Shown: positions 1-7,969 of the stretch, in pieces | Layout: every line of letters begins with the position of its first letter | Numbering within the stretch: position 1 is the stretch's first letter | Origin: Micromonospora alfalfae | Lineage (GTDB): Bacteria; Actinomycetota; Actinomycetes; Mycobacteriales; Micromonosporaceae | Length of the DNA: 64,000 bases | Assembly: GCF_022230925.1 (NCBI RefSeq) | Contig: NZ_JAKKFH010000027.1 | Location: 62,001-126,000, forward strand | Reading direction: 5' to 3' | Translations under genes and position numbers: made by a program | The notes under the pieces: generated by a model | What the model was told of the DNA's origin: nothing | What the model saw: only the letters and a program-made list of their open reading frames with translations | Databases searched by the model: none

Positions 1-1203
1 GTCGCCCGGATCGGGCAGCGCCACCAGACCCTTGCCCGGCCCGGCGCCTGGGCAGAGCACGGCGAGCCAGCCGGCGTCGAGGTCCCCGTACGCCGGCAGG
101 GTCAACCGGACCCGGCCCAGCCCGTCCGGGTCGGCGACGTCGGTGACGCTGCCGAGGGTGACCACCGCCCCGCCGCCCGGGGTCGTCGGGGTGGCCGGCG
201 GCGCAGTGGAGAAACGGGTCAGGTGCCCGTTGCCGTCCACCGTGTGCACCACCTCGGTCAGCACGTACGTCCCGGCGACCGGGTCGGGCACCCCGCCGAG
301 GTCGACGCGCCGGCCCGGCCGTAGCGCCGGATCGCCCTCGGCCACCCCCTCGGCCGTGGCCAGCGCCGCCGCACGGGTGTCCAACCGGGCCTGGGCCAGC
401 GCCGCCAACTCGTCGTCACTGCGGCCGGGCTGGTCCACGGCGGTGCGAACGCCGCCGGCACCCACGTCGGCCGGGTCCGGGCGGTCGTCGGCGGGTCGGC
501 CGCAGCGCGCCTCGTCGACCTGCTGGCTGATCACCTCGGCCCGCTGCGGGTGCCAGCCCAGTGCCGCACTGGCACCGCTGGCCTGGTCGGTGTTCGTGGA
601 CAGTCGCAGGGTGTGCACCTCCGCGCCGAGCGTCAACGCGACAGGCTCCCCGTAGCCGGCGAGGGTGACCAGCCGGACGCCGTCACCGTCGGCGGCCAGG
701 TGCAGCCCGGCCCGGCCGGCCACCTCGCGCAGCAGCTCCAGGTCGCTGTGCCGGTGTTGGAGCAGCCGCTCCAACCGAGGGCCGTCGACCTCGGCGGTCA
801 CCGCCAGCCCCACCGCGCCGCACAGTTCCCGGGCCAGCTCGACGGCGGTCACCGCGGTGAAGACCCGTAACCCCTGCCGCTTGCGCAGCCGGTGCAGCGG
901 GTCGTACGCCCGCAGCCGCAGCACCGCCGCCCCGTCGGCGGCGAACTCCACCTCCACGCAGGTGACCTCGCCGCTGAACAGGGCGTCCGCGTGGTCGGCG
1001 AGCCGTACGTCGAGCGCTGTGCCGGGACGTACCACCGGGTCGAACGCGCCGGTCCCGGCGGTGGTGGCGAGCACCAACTCGGCCTGGGTGGGCTGGTTGA
1101 GCCGGGCCGCCACCCGCACTGAGCGGACCCGCTGACGAGCCGCGCCGACCAGCTCGACGCCGTCGAGCAGGACGATCAACGCTCGGGGCGCGACGCTGGT
1201 CAC
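1..1203 (-). CDS. eCIS spike/hub protein (gpD + gpV/VgrG-like), C-terminus off window
   Basis: Baseplate hub/spike component of a contractile injection system, expected to cap the inner tube. Seen: an open frame of 401 codons from a GTG at 1203 that runs off the left edge. Residues about 1-330 resemble the phage late-control gene D hub fold, with a domain reading RPGTALDVRLADHADALFSG. From about residue 349 an OB-fold of the gpV/VgrG type begins, with the typical VTDVADPDGLGRVRLTLP strand pair. The start overlaps the stop of the LysM gene as GTGA, so translation is probably coupled. The order tube, LysM, spike is the usual eCIS order (Afp/PVC, Streptomyces type IId). A gp25-like baseplate gene, gpJ and an AAA ATPase would be expected further left. 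The family is confident; the missing C-terminus cannot be judged. Confidence 0.85.
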   Translation of the reverse strand, partial: MTSVAPRALIVLLDGVELVGAARQRVRSVRVAARLNQPTQAELVLATTAGTGAFDPVVRPGTALDVRLADHADALFSGEVTCVEVEFAADGAAVLRLRAYDPLHRLRKRQGLRVFTAVTAVELARELCGAVGLAVTAEVDGPRLERLLQHRHSDLELLREVAGRAGLHLAADGDGVRLVTLAGYGEPVALTLGAEVHTLRLSTNTDQASGASAALGWHPQRAEVISQQVDEARCGRPADDRPDPADVGAGGVRTAVDQPGRSDDELAALAQARLDTRAAALATAEGVAEGDPALRPGRRVDLGGVPDPVAGTYVLTEVVHTVDGNGHLTRFSTAPPATPTTPGGGAVVTLGSVTDVADPDGLGRVRLTLPAYGDLDAGWLAVLCPGAGPGKGLVALPDPGD

Positions 1204-2072
1204 GGCGTACCCCCGGGACTGCCGGACCCGCTCGGAACCGCGCCGGTCGGGCCGGTGGCCCCGTCCCACGGCGCTCCGGCGACCGAAGCGCCCAGGTACG
1301 ACGCTCCCGCGCCCACAGCACCCGCCACCGACCGCGCCAACCCGGTCACCGAAGCGGTGCCGGCGGTCGGTGGGACGGCGAGGGTGGTGCCGGCCGGCAC
1401 GGCGAGGGGATCGGTGATCCGGTTGTGTTCGGCAAGCAGCCGCCAGCGCAGCGGCGAGCCCAGCGCGTCGTTTGCCAGCAGGTCGAAACGCACACCGGAG
1501 CGACCCGGCTCGGCCGCGCCGTCACCGGCGGCGATCACCGCGCTGCCCGGCGCGGCGGTCGGGGTGCTCGCCGCGGCCAGCTCCTCGGCGAAGCCGGCCT
1601 CGGCCTGATCGGCCGTCTCCGCGGCGCGGACCAGCTTCAGCCGCAACCAGGACCGCCGCGGCGACCCGGTGCCGGTGAACGCGTCGAACCGTTCCGCCAC
1701 CGCGACGATCACACCCGGCACGTTCCAGGTCTTGCCCCAGACCAACCGGACCAACGGCGGTCGCAGCCAACCATGCTCGGCGGTGGAATTCTCCGCCAGC
1801 ATCCACAGCGGACGCGTGAGCACCCGGACGTCGGCCGGACGCAGTTGCGCCTCCACGAAGTCGACGTCGAAGAGCAGGTCCAACACCAGCTCGGTACGGC
1901 CACCGCCGGTGAAGACCAGCGGGTCGTCGGCCAGACCGGACCCGGTGAGCTGCCCGCCGCCGGCACCCCGTTGGCGTACGCCGGCGAGCCGGGTCACCTG
2001 CACGGTCTCCGGGTTGAGCAGGCAGTCCACCCGAACGCCCGAGGAGTCGATGAGGAATGCGACGCGTTCCAT
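1200..2072 (-). CDS. eCIS LysM-domain tube-associated protein (Afp7/Pvc7-like)
   Basis: Protein of 290 residues that in eCIS particles links the inner tube to the spike. Seen: the N-terminus has the family opening FLIDSSGVRVDCLLNPETVQ, followed by a beta-rich domain in which GRTELVLDLLFDVDF and RPLWMLAENS are recognisable. Residues about 205-235 form a LysM-like motif (RWRLLAEHNRITDPLAVPAG). The last 50 residues are Gly/Ala/Pro-rich and look disordered. The ATG at 2072 overlaps the preceding stop (TGATG) and the stop overlaps the spike start (GTGA), so it sits in a tightly coupled operon. In known systems LysM proteins of this kind are structural and do not necessarily bind peptidoglycan. That last point is family knowledge, not visible here. 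Confidence 0.85.
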   Translation of the reverse strand: MERVAFLIDSSGVRVDCLLNPETVQVTRLAGVRQRGAGGGQLTGSGLADDPLVFTGGGRTELVLDLLFDVDFVEAQLRPADVRVLTRPLWMLAENSTAEHGWLRPPLVRLVWGKTWNVPGVIVAVAERFDAFTGTGSPRRSWLRLKLVRAAETADQAEAGFAEELAAASTPTAAPGSAVIAAGDGAAEPGRSGVRFDLLANDALGSPLRWRLLAEHNRITDPLAVPAGTTLAVPPTAGTASVTGLARSVAGAVGAGASYLGASVAGAPWDGATGPTGAVPSGSGSPGGTP

Positions 2073-3481
2073 CAGTCACCCGCCTGTTCCCGGTCCAGTC
2101 GGGTCAGCTGGGCGTTGTCCACCGACGCTCCGGCGACCGACCACAGTGCGGTGTCGTCGGGCAGTGCCGGCCATGGGTCGACACTCCGCGTCGCCGCGCT
2201 GGGCGACGGCCCGTCGACGCCCGACGCTCGTCCGCCGGCGGCCGCTCCCGTCAGTGCGTCGCGCAGCGGGGCCACGGGCCCGGGTGGTGCCGGTTCGCCG
2301 GGCAGGGCCAGCCAGGGTCCACCGTCCCCGAGGCGATCCAGTTCGCCGCGCGCGGATGATGACGGGTTCCCGCCGCTCGTCACCGTCGCACCCGCCCAGG
2401 ATGCGTCGACCCCGCCCCGGGTCGGCCCGTTCACGAAACGGTGCCCAGCCACCGCGTCCGCCCGCGACGTGCGCGCCGTGCTCGGCGCACCACCAGGCGG
2501 GTGCCCGCCCGCATCCCCTCTCAGCCGCGCCTGGCCGTCCGCCGGGTCGCCCCGGAACCCGTCGTGACCAGCCGAGAGTCGATCGGCGGCGGGTAGTGCG
2601 GTGGACGAGTCGGCGGAACGCCGGTGGGCGACCTCGCCGGGCCACTGTGCGTCAGGGTGCGGGTGGGAGGTGGTTCGGGTGGCTTCGCCCTCCGCCCGGC
2701 GCGGGCGACTGCCCGGCGAACTGGACGGCCCGAAGACCATGGAACGGACCGGCTGTCGGGGCCCATCCGCCCGGGGCAGCCCGCTCGCGTCGAGGGCCGT
2801 GCTGTCGAGGGCCATGGTGTTGAGGGCCGTGGTGTCGACCCGGGCCGCCCGCCGTACCGGAGGCGCCGCCGCGCCCGGTCCCGCCGGCCCTGTCGAACCG
2901 GCTGGCGGGGTCGACGGGTCCGGCCAGGTGGACCCCGCCGGCATGATGGTCAGGTCCGAGCTGGTCGGGGGCGTCCCGTCGCCGGATGGGCAGGCAGCAC
3001 CGGTGCCCGTACCGTCGGGCTGGTCACCGGCTCGCGACGGGTGGCCCGCCCCGCCGGTTCGGCCCTCGGCCCGCGACCTGGTCGACCCCTTGTCCCCGCT
3101 CGCACCCCGACCGCCCACGTCTCCCGCGTCGCCGAGCCTGTCGGGCCTGCCGAACCTGGCGTTCGCGACCGGGTCCGCGCCGTCGGCGTCGACCCGAGCG
3201 GCCGGCTCGCCCTGCCCGCCGTTGCGGACCCCGGCCTCGGCGTTGCCGGTCGGGGACGGGTCGAGGTCCAGGTCGTGCAGCAGGCCTGGCGCGTGGGCCG
3301 CGACAAGGTCCAGCCAGTGCCGCGGAGGCTCCCCGAAACGGCGGGGGGCCACCACTGGCGTCTGCGACGGCGGCGGAAGGTGGCCGGCGGGCTCGACCCG
3401 CACGGCGAGGCGCTGCACCGCCCCGGCCGCCGAGCGCAGCCGGCCGGCCAGCCAGCTACGCGGGCGTCGGCGCGGTGGCAC
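2072..3481 (-). CDS. Long disordered eCIS-linked protein, unknown function
   Basis: Protein of 469 residues, unrecognised, between the tube and LysM genes. Seen: an Arg-rich N-terminus (MPPRRRPRSWLAGRL), then a short conserved-looking helix around residues 50-72 (PPRHWLDLVAAHAPGLLHDL). About 350 residues of Gly/Pro/Ala/Asp/Ser/Thr-rich low-complexity sequence follow. The C-terminus is more ordered (WPALPDDTALWSVAG ... LDREQAGD). It starts at a GTG inside the last 26 bases of the tube gene and ends overlapping the LysM start. Third-position GC stays high in this frame, so it looks genuinely coding. Ordered ends joined by a long linker suggest a scaffold, tether or tape-like role, which is inference only. 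A fused cargo cannot be excluded. Confidence 0.7.
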   Translation of the reverse strand: MPPRRRPRSWLAGRLRSAAGAVQRLAVRVEPAGHLPPPSQTPVVAPRRFGEPPRHWLDLVAAHAPGLLHDLDLDPSPTGNAEAGVRNGGQGEPAARVDADGADPVANARFGRPDRLGDAGDVGGRGASGDKGSTRSRAEGRTGGAGHPSRAGDQPDGTGTGAACPSGDGTPPTSSDLTIMPAGSTWPDPSTPPAGSTGPAGPGAAAPPVRRAARVDTTALNTMALDSTALDASGLPRADGPRQPVRSMVFGPSSSPGSRPRRAEGEATRTTSHPHPDAQWPGEVAHRRSADSSTALPAADRLSAGHDGFRGDPADGQARLRGDAGGHPPGGAPSTARTSRADAVAGHRFVNGPTRGGVDASWAGATVTSGGNPSSSARGELDRLGDGGPWLALPGEPAPPGPVAPLRDALTGAAAGGRASGVDGPSPSAATRSVDPWPALPDDTALWSVAGASVDNAQLTRLDREQAGD

Positions 3482-3938
3482 CGCCGGTCTCCAGCTCCAG
3501 GCCCTCGTAGCGCAGGGTCAGCGAGGCGATGGCGATCTCGTGGCTGAGGGTGTTGAGGTGTGCCCCGCGCCACCGGGTCGGCCAGGCGTCGATCAGGTTC
3601 CAGCGCAGCACCTCGGCCGTCCCGACCGAGTCGAGCAGCACCACTGACACGTTGCGCCGGTTGAGAGTGCCCTGGGCGGTGGCGTTCACCCAGTCCCACA
3701 ACTCACGGGAGGCGGTGAGGCCGAAGTGCAGCGTCACCGGCTCGTACTCGGCCTGGCCGGGCACCATCCGCATCCGACCCAGGCCGTGCTCCCGGTACGG
3801 CTGCCCGGGGATGTTCACCTCCAACCCGGTCATCTCGGTGAAGTGGCCGTTGGTGACGCCGTTGATGAGCAGTCGGAAGTTGTACGCCCGGTACGGGTCG
3901 ACAGGGGCCCCGGGTTGCGGGGTGGCGGTGGTGGGCAT
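3456..3938 (-). CDS. eCIS/phage inner tail tube protein (gp19-like)
   Basis: Forms the hexameric inner tube through which cargo is delivered. Seen: 160 residues, a normal length for the T4 gp19/Afp1 family. Recognisable segments are YRAYNFRLLINGVTNGHFTEMTGL, here abbreviated to its start and end, then REHGLGRMRMVPGQ, VTLHFGLTASRELWDWV and a C-terminal SLTLRYEGLELE strand. The start at 3938 lies one base after the sheath stop region on the opposite reading direction of the operon, and the 3' end overlaps the next start by 26 bases. Only one tube gene is visible here, whereas many eCIS clusters encode two or more paralogues; others may lie to the left. Family assignment is confident. Confidence 0.92.
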   Translation of the reverse strand: MPTTATPQPGAPVDPYRAYNFRLLINGVTNGHFTEMTGLEVNIPGQPYREHGLGRMRMVPGQAEYEPVTLHFGLTASRELWDWVNATAQGTLNRRNVSVVLLDSVGTAEVLRWNLIDAWPTRWRGAHLNTLSHEIAIASLTLRYEGLELETGGATAPTPA

Positions 3939-3939
3939 G

Positions 3940-5190
3940 TCAGCCTCCGATCGTCTCGGTCTCGGTGCCGCCGGCCCACTGGCTCAGCTTGAACACCACG
4001 AATTCGGCGGGCTTGACGACCGCGATGCCGATGTGGGCGATCACCATGCCCGCGTCGCGGACGTCCGGCGGGTTGGTCTCCTCGTCGCACTTGACGAAGA
4101 ACGCCTCCTCCGGGCTGCGCCCCAGCAACGCGCCGTCGCGCCACACCCGGGTGAGGAACGCCCCGATGTCGCGCCGGATCGAACGCCAGAGGGTGAAGTC
4201 GTTGGGCTCGAACACCATCCACCGGGTGCCGTTGGCGATGGCCTGTTCGATGGCGATGCTGAGGCGTCGGACGTTGAGGTAGCGCCACTCGCTGGCCTCA
4301 GCGGCGAGCGTACGGGCGCCCCAGACGCGGATGCCCTCGCCGGCGAAGTAGCGGATCACGTTGACGCCCTTGGGGTTGAGCACGTCGTGTTCCGGTCGGG
4401 TGACCAGGTAACCCAGGTCGACGGCGCCGCGCACCGGTTCGTTGGCCGGTGCCTTGTGCACCCCGCGCAGGGCGTCGGTGCGGGCCCAGATGCCGGCCAG
4501 GTGCCCGCTCGGCGGGGTGAGTTCCAACTCGCCGCTGATCGGGTCGCGCACCCGTAGCCAGGGGTAGTAGAACGCGCCGAACTCGGACTGTCGCGGCCGG
4601 TAGGCGGCCCCCTCGTGGCCGCCGGAGCCGCCCGGCTGGGCCGTGCCGCCGCCGGGACCGCCGCCCGTACCCTCGGCGGGCTTCGGGGGTTTGCCGGAGG
4701 ACGGCGTGGCCACCCGGGTCAACGCGGAGATGTCGTCGATGTCCGGCGCCGGGTCGCAGATCGCCACCATGGTGCGGGTGCGTTCGGCCATGCTGAGCAG
4801 CGCCTCGTGGGACACCACGTCGTGGAACCCGGGCGCGGCGATGATGGAGATCTCGTCGACGGCCTCCAGCAGTTGCAGGCCGCCACGGCGTTGCCCGGTG
4901 CCGGTGATCGCGCCACCCTCGCCGACGTTCACCACCCAGCAGCGGGCGCCCCCGTTGTCCAGGAAGCCGAAGACCGCCCGGGCCAGCGGGGTGCTCTCCA
5001 CCCTCTCGCCGGTGGCGAAGAGCCGCAGGAACTCCGTCCAGTTGTTGACCGGCACCGCCTTGCCCAGGTGGGCGGAGCGGTCCGGAGCGACGCCGACGAA
5101 GGCGGCGATGCTGGTGCTCGCCGGCCCGATCGGTCGGGCGCCGCTGGGGACCTCCTCGACATAGATGCCGGGGGAGAAGTAACTGGGCAT
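3940..5190 (-). CDS. eCIS contractile tail sheath protein
   Basis: Sheath protein of 416 residues that contracts around the tube to drive injection. Seen: the classic sheath opening MPSYFSPGIYVEEVPSGARP, an N-terminal domain with AFVGVAPDR and CWVVNVGEGG, and a C-terminal domain with GVNVIRYFAGEGIRVWGARTL, here shown to its key part, LNVRRLSIAIEQAI, FEPNDFTLWRSIRRDI and FFVKCDEETNP. These match the phage sheath family. A strong ribosome site (AGGAGG) precedes the ATG at 5190. The stretch from about residue 155 to 190 is a Gly/Pro-rich insertion (roughly at 4620-4720) that is not part of the core fold and would be surface exposed. The start is chosen by the conserved N-terminus; the frame is open further upstream but overlaps the preceding gene. 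Confidence 0.95.
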   Translation of the reverse strand: MPSYFSPGIYVEEVPSGARPIGPASTSIAAFVGVAPDRSAHLGKAVPVNNWTEFLRLFATGERVESTPLARAVFGFLDNGGARCWVVNVGEGGAITGTGQRRGGLQLLEAVDEISIIAAPGFHDVVSHEALLSMAERTRTMVAICDPAPDIDDISALTRVATPSSGKPPKPAEGTGGGPGGGTAQPGGSGGHEGAAYRPRQSEFGAFYYPWLRVRDPISGELELTPPSGHLAGIWARTDALRGVHKAPANEPVRGAVDLGYLVTRPEHDVLNPKGVNVIRYFAGEGIRVWGARTLAAEASEWRYLNVRRLSIAIEQAIANGTRWMVFEPNDFTLWRSIRRDIGAFLTRVWRDGALLGRSPEEAFFVKCDEETNPPDVRDAGMVIAHIGIAVVKPAEFVVFKLSQWAGGTETETIGG

Positions 5191-5213
5191 CGGTCCTCCT
5201 GTGCCTGTGGGTG

Positions 5214-5912
5214 TCAGTGGGTCGGTGGCGCGCAGACGATGACGATGTCGTCCTCGGCGGGGTCGACGTCTGCGGTGAGGACGAGCCCGCGTCCGGTCAG
5301 CCGCAGCCGGACCGGGCCCGGGTGCTCGGGGTCGTGCGGGACTCCGACGATCAGGAACCGGCCCTCGGTGTCGGTGCGGGTGGCGGACCCGGTGGCGGGT
5401 AGCTCGATCCGCATCGCGGCCAGTGGCTGCTCCTGGGGGCCGACCACCCGCCCACTGAGGCTGCGCACGTCGAGTTGCCGCAACCGCAGCGGTTGCAGCA
5501 CCGGTGGCGCGGCCGGAGTCGGGTGCTCCACCTGCGCCGCCACGTCGATCAGCAGCGCCGGTCGGGGCGCCGTACCGAATGCCGTCCACAGTGCCGGATC
5601 GCCCGCCTCCAGCACGACCGGGTAACTGCCGTCGCTGGTCGCGGCGGTGAGTACCCGGTCCAGCCGGGGCAACCCGGCCGGACTGGTGACGCACAGCAGG
5701 TGGCGGACAGTGAACCGGTACGGTTCGCGGACCGCGCCGCTGGAGCGGGTCTGCCGGGCGGTGCGCAGCTCCATCGGCCAGAGGGTGAGCCCGTCGGCGT
5801 CGTCGCACGGGCGGGGCGGGCCGATCGGGACCGGTTCCCCCGCCGCGCTGGTCACCCAGGCGACCAGCGCGGCGGTGGCGGTCTCGATCGGTCCGCGCCC
5901 GTGGGTGGTCAT
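5214..5912 (-). CDS. Pvc16-like eCIS protein with C-terminal beta-sandwich
   Basis: Protein of 232 residues upstream of the sheath. Seen: residues about 1-140 resemble the Pvc16/DUF4255 N-terminal domain found in eCIS clusters (IETATAALVAWVTSAAG, then GLTLWPMELRTA, PYRFTVRHLLCVTSPAG and LDRVLTAA). These proteins are thought to cap or terminate the tail. Residues about 150-232 look like a carboxypeptidase-regulatory-like beta-sandwich (LSGRVVGPQEQPLAAMRIEL, TDTEGRFLIVGVP). The ATG at 5912 overlaps the stop of the preceding membrane-protein gene as ATGA, and 23 bases separate the stop from the sheath start. Sheath position and order support the eCIS assignment. The Pvc16 match is by pattern and less certain than sheath or tube. 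Confidence 0.7.
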   Translation of the reverse strand: MTTHGRGPIETATAALVAWVTSAAGEPVPIGPPRPCDDADGLTLWPMELRTARQTRSSGAVREPYRFTVRHLLCVTSPAGLPRLDRVLTAATSDGSYPVVLEAGDPALWTAFGTAPRPALLIDVAAQVEHPTPAAPPVLQPLRLRQLDVRSLSGRVVGPQEQPLAAMRIELPATGSATRTDTEGRFLIVGVPHDPEHPGPVRLRLTGRGLVLTADVDPAEDDIVIVCAPPTH

Positions 5913-6517
5913 CGCGGCGGCGTCCCCTGGATCCGGTACGCGATGGCTTCGTTCCACACGTGCGGGTAGACGCCGATCTCGAAGTACCGGGTGAAGCGGT
6001 TGATCGGCGCGTTGGTGTGGTCGTGGTAGAGCAGCCACACCGGCGCGATGGTGAACAGGACGTAGTTGGCCAGCACCAGGGGGATGTAGAGCGGACCGAG
6101 CAGGCGACCCTGGAAGATGTGCACGTCCTCATGCCGCTGGATGCCGGAGCTGGAGCCGGCGCAGACGGTGCCGATGGTGGTGGCGTAGCGGGGTGAGACC
6201 CCCTCCACCACGCTGACCCGTCCGCTGCCCAGCGACGTGGGCCGGTCCAGTGAGTGCCCGAAGATCAGGTGCACGGTCAGGTAGATGGCGCCGACGACAG
6301 TGTTGAGCAGACTCCAGGTGTGGTCGACGACGAAGAGGAAGATGCCGCGGGCGTCCGAGGCGTACACCCCGGCGGAGGCCACCGACCAGCCGAAGACCGC
6401 GCCGACCACGAGGCCCACGACGGCGCCGATCAGCAGCCCGATCGAGCCACCGGCGAGGAAGCCGAGCAGGGCGGCGAAGCCGACCTGGATGGCTGCGCTG
6501 AGAATTCCGAAGACCAT
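5909..6517 (-). CDS. Membrane protein with HEDVH zinc-protease-like motif, eCIS-linked
   Basis: Protein of 202 residues of unknown function in the eCIS operon. Seen: two N-terminal Gly/Ala-rich membrane segments with a glycine-zipper pattern (about residues 5-25 and 28-50), another hydrophobic segment around 62-88 and one near 148-168. Between them a short soluble stretch carries IQRHEDVHIFQGRLLGPLYI. HEDVH fits the HExxH zinc-binding consensus of metallopeptidases, and the following FQ..LLGP.Y.P resembles the E-H-Q-GP pattern in small membrane-linked peptidase-like domains. The operon context suggests membrane anchoring, processing or release of the injection particle, which is inference. 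It could also be a catalytically inert membrane protein; the third zinc ligand is not identified. Confidence 0.65.
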   Translation of the reverse strand: MVFGILSAAIQVGFAALLGFLAGGSIGLLIGAVVGLVVGAVFGWSVASAGVYASDARGIFLFVVDHTWSLLNTVVGAIYLTVHLIFGHSLDRPTSLGSGRVSVVEGVSPRYATTIGTVCAGSSSGIQRHEDVHIFQGRLLGPLYIPLVLANYVLFTIAPVWLLYHDHTNAPINRFTRYFEIGVYPHVWNEAIAYRIQGTPPR

Positions 6518-6528
6518 GACGGCACCCC

Positions 6529-6873
6529 TCAGACCCAGGAACGGAAGACTCGGGGTTCACGGCCCTGCGCGACCTGGGTCGGCGACGGTTGGGTCGCCTG
6601 CCGGTTGCCGGGCGGGAACTGGTTGACGCCGAGCGCGGCGGAGAAGATGACAAGCGCGTTGAAGAACGCGATGACCCACTTCTCGCCGCCGGCGTCGTCG
6701 GCGAACGCCGCTGTCAGGTAGGACAGCAGCAGCGCGATGGCGATGGCGATCCACTTGCGGAGCTTGTCGCCGCTCGGGCCGATCAGCCCGCCGATGACGT
6801 TGGTGGCCAGCAGGGTGGCGGCGCTCGCGCCGGCGATGGTCCCCAGGGCTGCCCAGGTGAAGAGATCGTTCAT
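6529..6873 (-). CDS. Small membrane protein, first visible gene of eCIS operon
   Basis: Protein of 114 residues, unrecognised. Seen: three likely membrane helices (about residues 5-30, 40-60 and 68-88), with lysines and arginine between helices 1 and 2 (GDKLRKW), then a polar Gln/Pro/Arg-rich tail ending REPRVFRSWV. An AAGGGGG ribosome site lies upstream of the ATG at 6873. Eleven bases separate its stop from the next gene on the same strand, so it is probably the first gene of the operon. Size and topology resemble small phage holin-like proteins, and a role in particle release or membrane attachment is conceivable. No holin family motif is visible, so no function is assigned. Confidence 0.6.
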   Translation of the reverse strand: MNDLFTWAALGTIAGASAATLLATNVIGGLIGPSGDKLRKWIAIAIALLLSYLTAAFADDAGGEKWVIAFFNALVIFSAALGVNQFPPGNRQATQPSPTQVAQGREPRVFRSWV

Positions 6874-6987
6874 GACGATCCCCCTTCTGCGATGGTGCGA
6901 CCGGGATGTGGTGGTGGTGAGGTCCGGTGTCCCTGCGGGGAGCACCGGGGCCGGTCGCCGTCGTTTCGGGGGCGGCCGGGGCCGGGC

Positions 6988-7008
6988 GTGGCCGGCTGAG
7001 CCGGCCAC
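6988..7008 (-). terminator. Hairpin after LppM-type gene (candidate terminator)
   Basis: A perfect 9-bp stem (GTGGCCGGC / GCCGGCCAC) with a TGA loop lies 9 bases downstream of the lipoprotein stop on the minus strand. No U-tract follows. That is common in high-GC actinobacteria and leaves termination unproven. It separates the lipoprotein gene from the eCIS operon, whose promoter should then lie between 6874 and 6987. Confidence 0.5.
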
Positions 7009-7016
7009 CAGATGGA

Positions 7017-7799
7017 TCAGCCGGGCCCCGGGGCGCCGGCGGGCGGGCCCGGCGGCGGGGTCGGACCGGGCGCAGCCGGCGCCGCGGGGTGACGGCGGCG
7101 AACCAGGAGTACGCCCACCGCGGCGAGCAGCAGCAGCAGGAGGACACCGCCGACGACCAGCAGCCAGGGGAACCCGCTGTCGTCCTCCTCGCCAGCGGCA
7201 ACCGGTGAGGAGGACGGTCGCGCTGGCGCCTCGGCCACGGCCCGCAGTTCGGCTGGCTTCTCCTGGTTGGGGTCGACCTTCCAACTGACCGAACGGCCGT
7301 TGACGGTGCCATTGCTGTCGATCACCCGGCCGGGAAATGTCACCGAGATCTCGAACGACATCAGCTTGAGGAACGCCTGTTGATTTTGCGGATTCTGCTC
7401 CGCAACCTTTCCGCCGTACTTCTTGGGATCGAGCGGCAGCGTGAAGCGGTACAGATCCCCGTCCCTGACCAGTTTCACGCTCTCGGTGTCGAACCCGGCC
7501 AGCGGCGCCTTGCGGTAACTGATCTGGGACCCGTAGAAAGTGTCGTCCTGGTAAAGGGTTTCCTCGCCCGCCGGTAGGGCGGGGATGTTCTGCCGCAGCT
7601 CCGCGAAGGCGACCGGGAGGTTCTTGTTACGACCACTCAGCACGGACTTCTGGGCCGTCAGCAGGAGCTGCCCGTCGACAGTGTCGTCGGCGTTGACTGT
7701 CAACCCCATGTTGAGTTGCATGCAGCCGCTCAGCGCGGCGAGAAGAAGGAGGCACACCGCGACGCGGAGTGCCCTGCCGCGGTTGACTCTCCTGTTCAT
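7017..7799 (-). CDS. LppM-family membrane lipoprotein
   Basis: Secreted lipoprotein of 260 residues. Seen: a basic N-terminus then a hydrophobic core ending in the lipobox LSGC at about residues 22-25. An LppM-like beta domain follows (MQLNMGLTVNADDTVDGQLLLT, shown in part), including FPGRVIDSNGTVNGRSVSWKVD. A low-complexity stretch, one C-terminal membrane helix (about 205-228) and a Pro/Ala/Gly-rich cytoplasmic tail complete it. LppM of Mycobacterium tuberculosis has been linked to phagosome effects; in free-living actinomycetes the role is unknown. The start at 7799 is chosen to give a standard signal peptide; an in-frame ATG at 7829 also exists. Neither has a clear ribosome site. Confidence 0.8.
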   Translation of the reverse strand: MNRRVNRGRALRVAVCLLLLAALSGCMQLNMGLTVNADDTVDGQLLLTAQKSVLSGRNKNLPVAFAELRQNIPALPAGEETLYQDDTFYGSQISYRKAPLAGFDTESVKLVRDGDLYRFTLPLDPKKYGGKVAEQNPQNQQAFLKLMSFEISVTFPGRVIDSNGTVNGRSVSWKVDPNQEKPAELRAVAEAPARPSSSPVAAGEEDDSGFPWLLVVGGVLLLLLLAAVGVLLVRRRHPAAPAAPGPTPPPGPPAGAPGPG

Positions 7800-7957
7800 G
7801 GGGTCAGTGTGTGTGATCGCTTTCACCATCAGCAGTCAGCGATCGGTCACAACGAAGTCGCCGATTGTACCGGCGCACTGTCGCCTTTGATTAGCCCCGG
7901 CGGCGACCCGAATGACTATTCTGGAGCTTTGGGGCCGCGACGGTTTCTCGCCGGCCG

Positions 7958-7963
7958 TAGTCT
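7958..7963 (+). promoter_or_regulatory. -10-like TAGTCT, possible leaderless start for Nudix gene
   Basis: TAGTCT lies six bases before the ATG at 7970, which is the spacing of a leaderless actinobacterial transcript. No ribosome site is visible upstream of this ATG, in agreement. No convincing -35 element is visible. Confidence 0.45.
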
Positions 7964-7969
7964 GGTCGG

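Noticed and set aside
5191..6132. An N-terminal extension of the sheath frame beyond 5190
   Set aside because: The upstream part is Arg/Pro/Gly-rich shadow of the Pvc16-like and membrane protein genes; the sheath family starts at the ATG at 5190 with a strong ribosome site.
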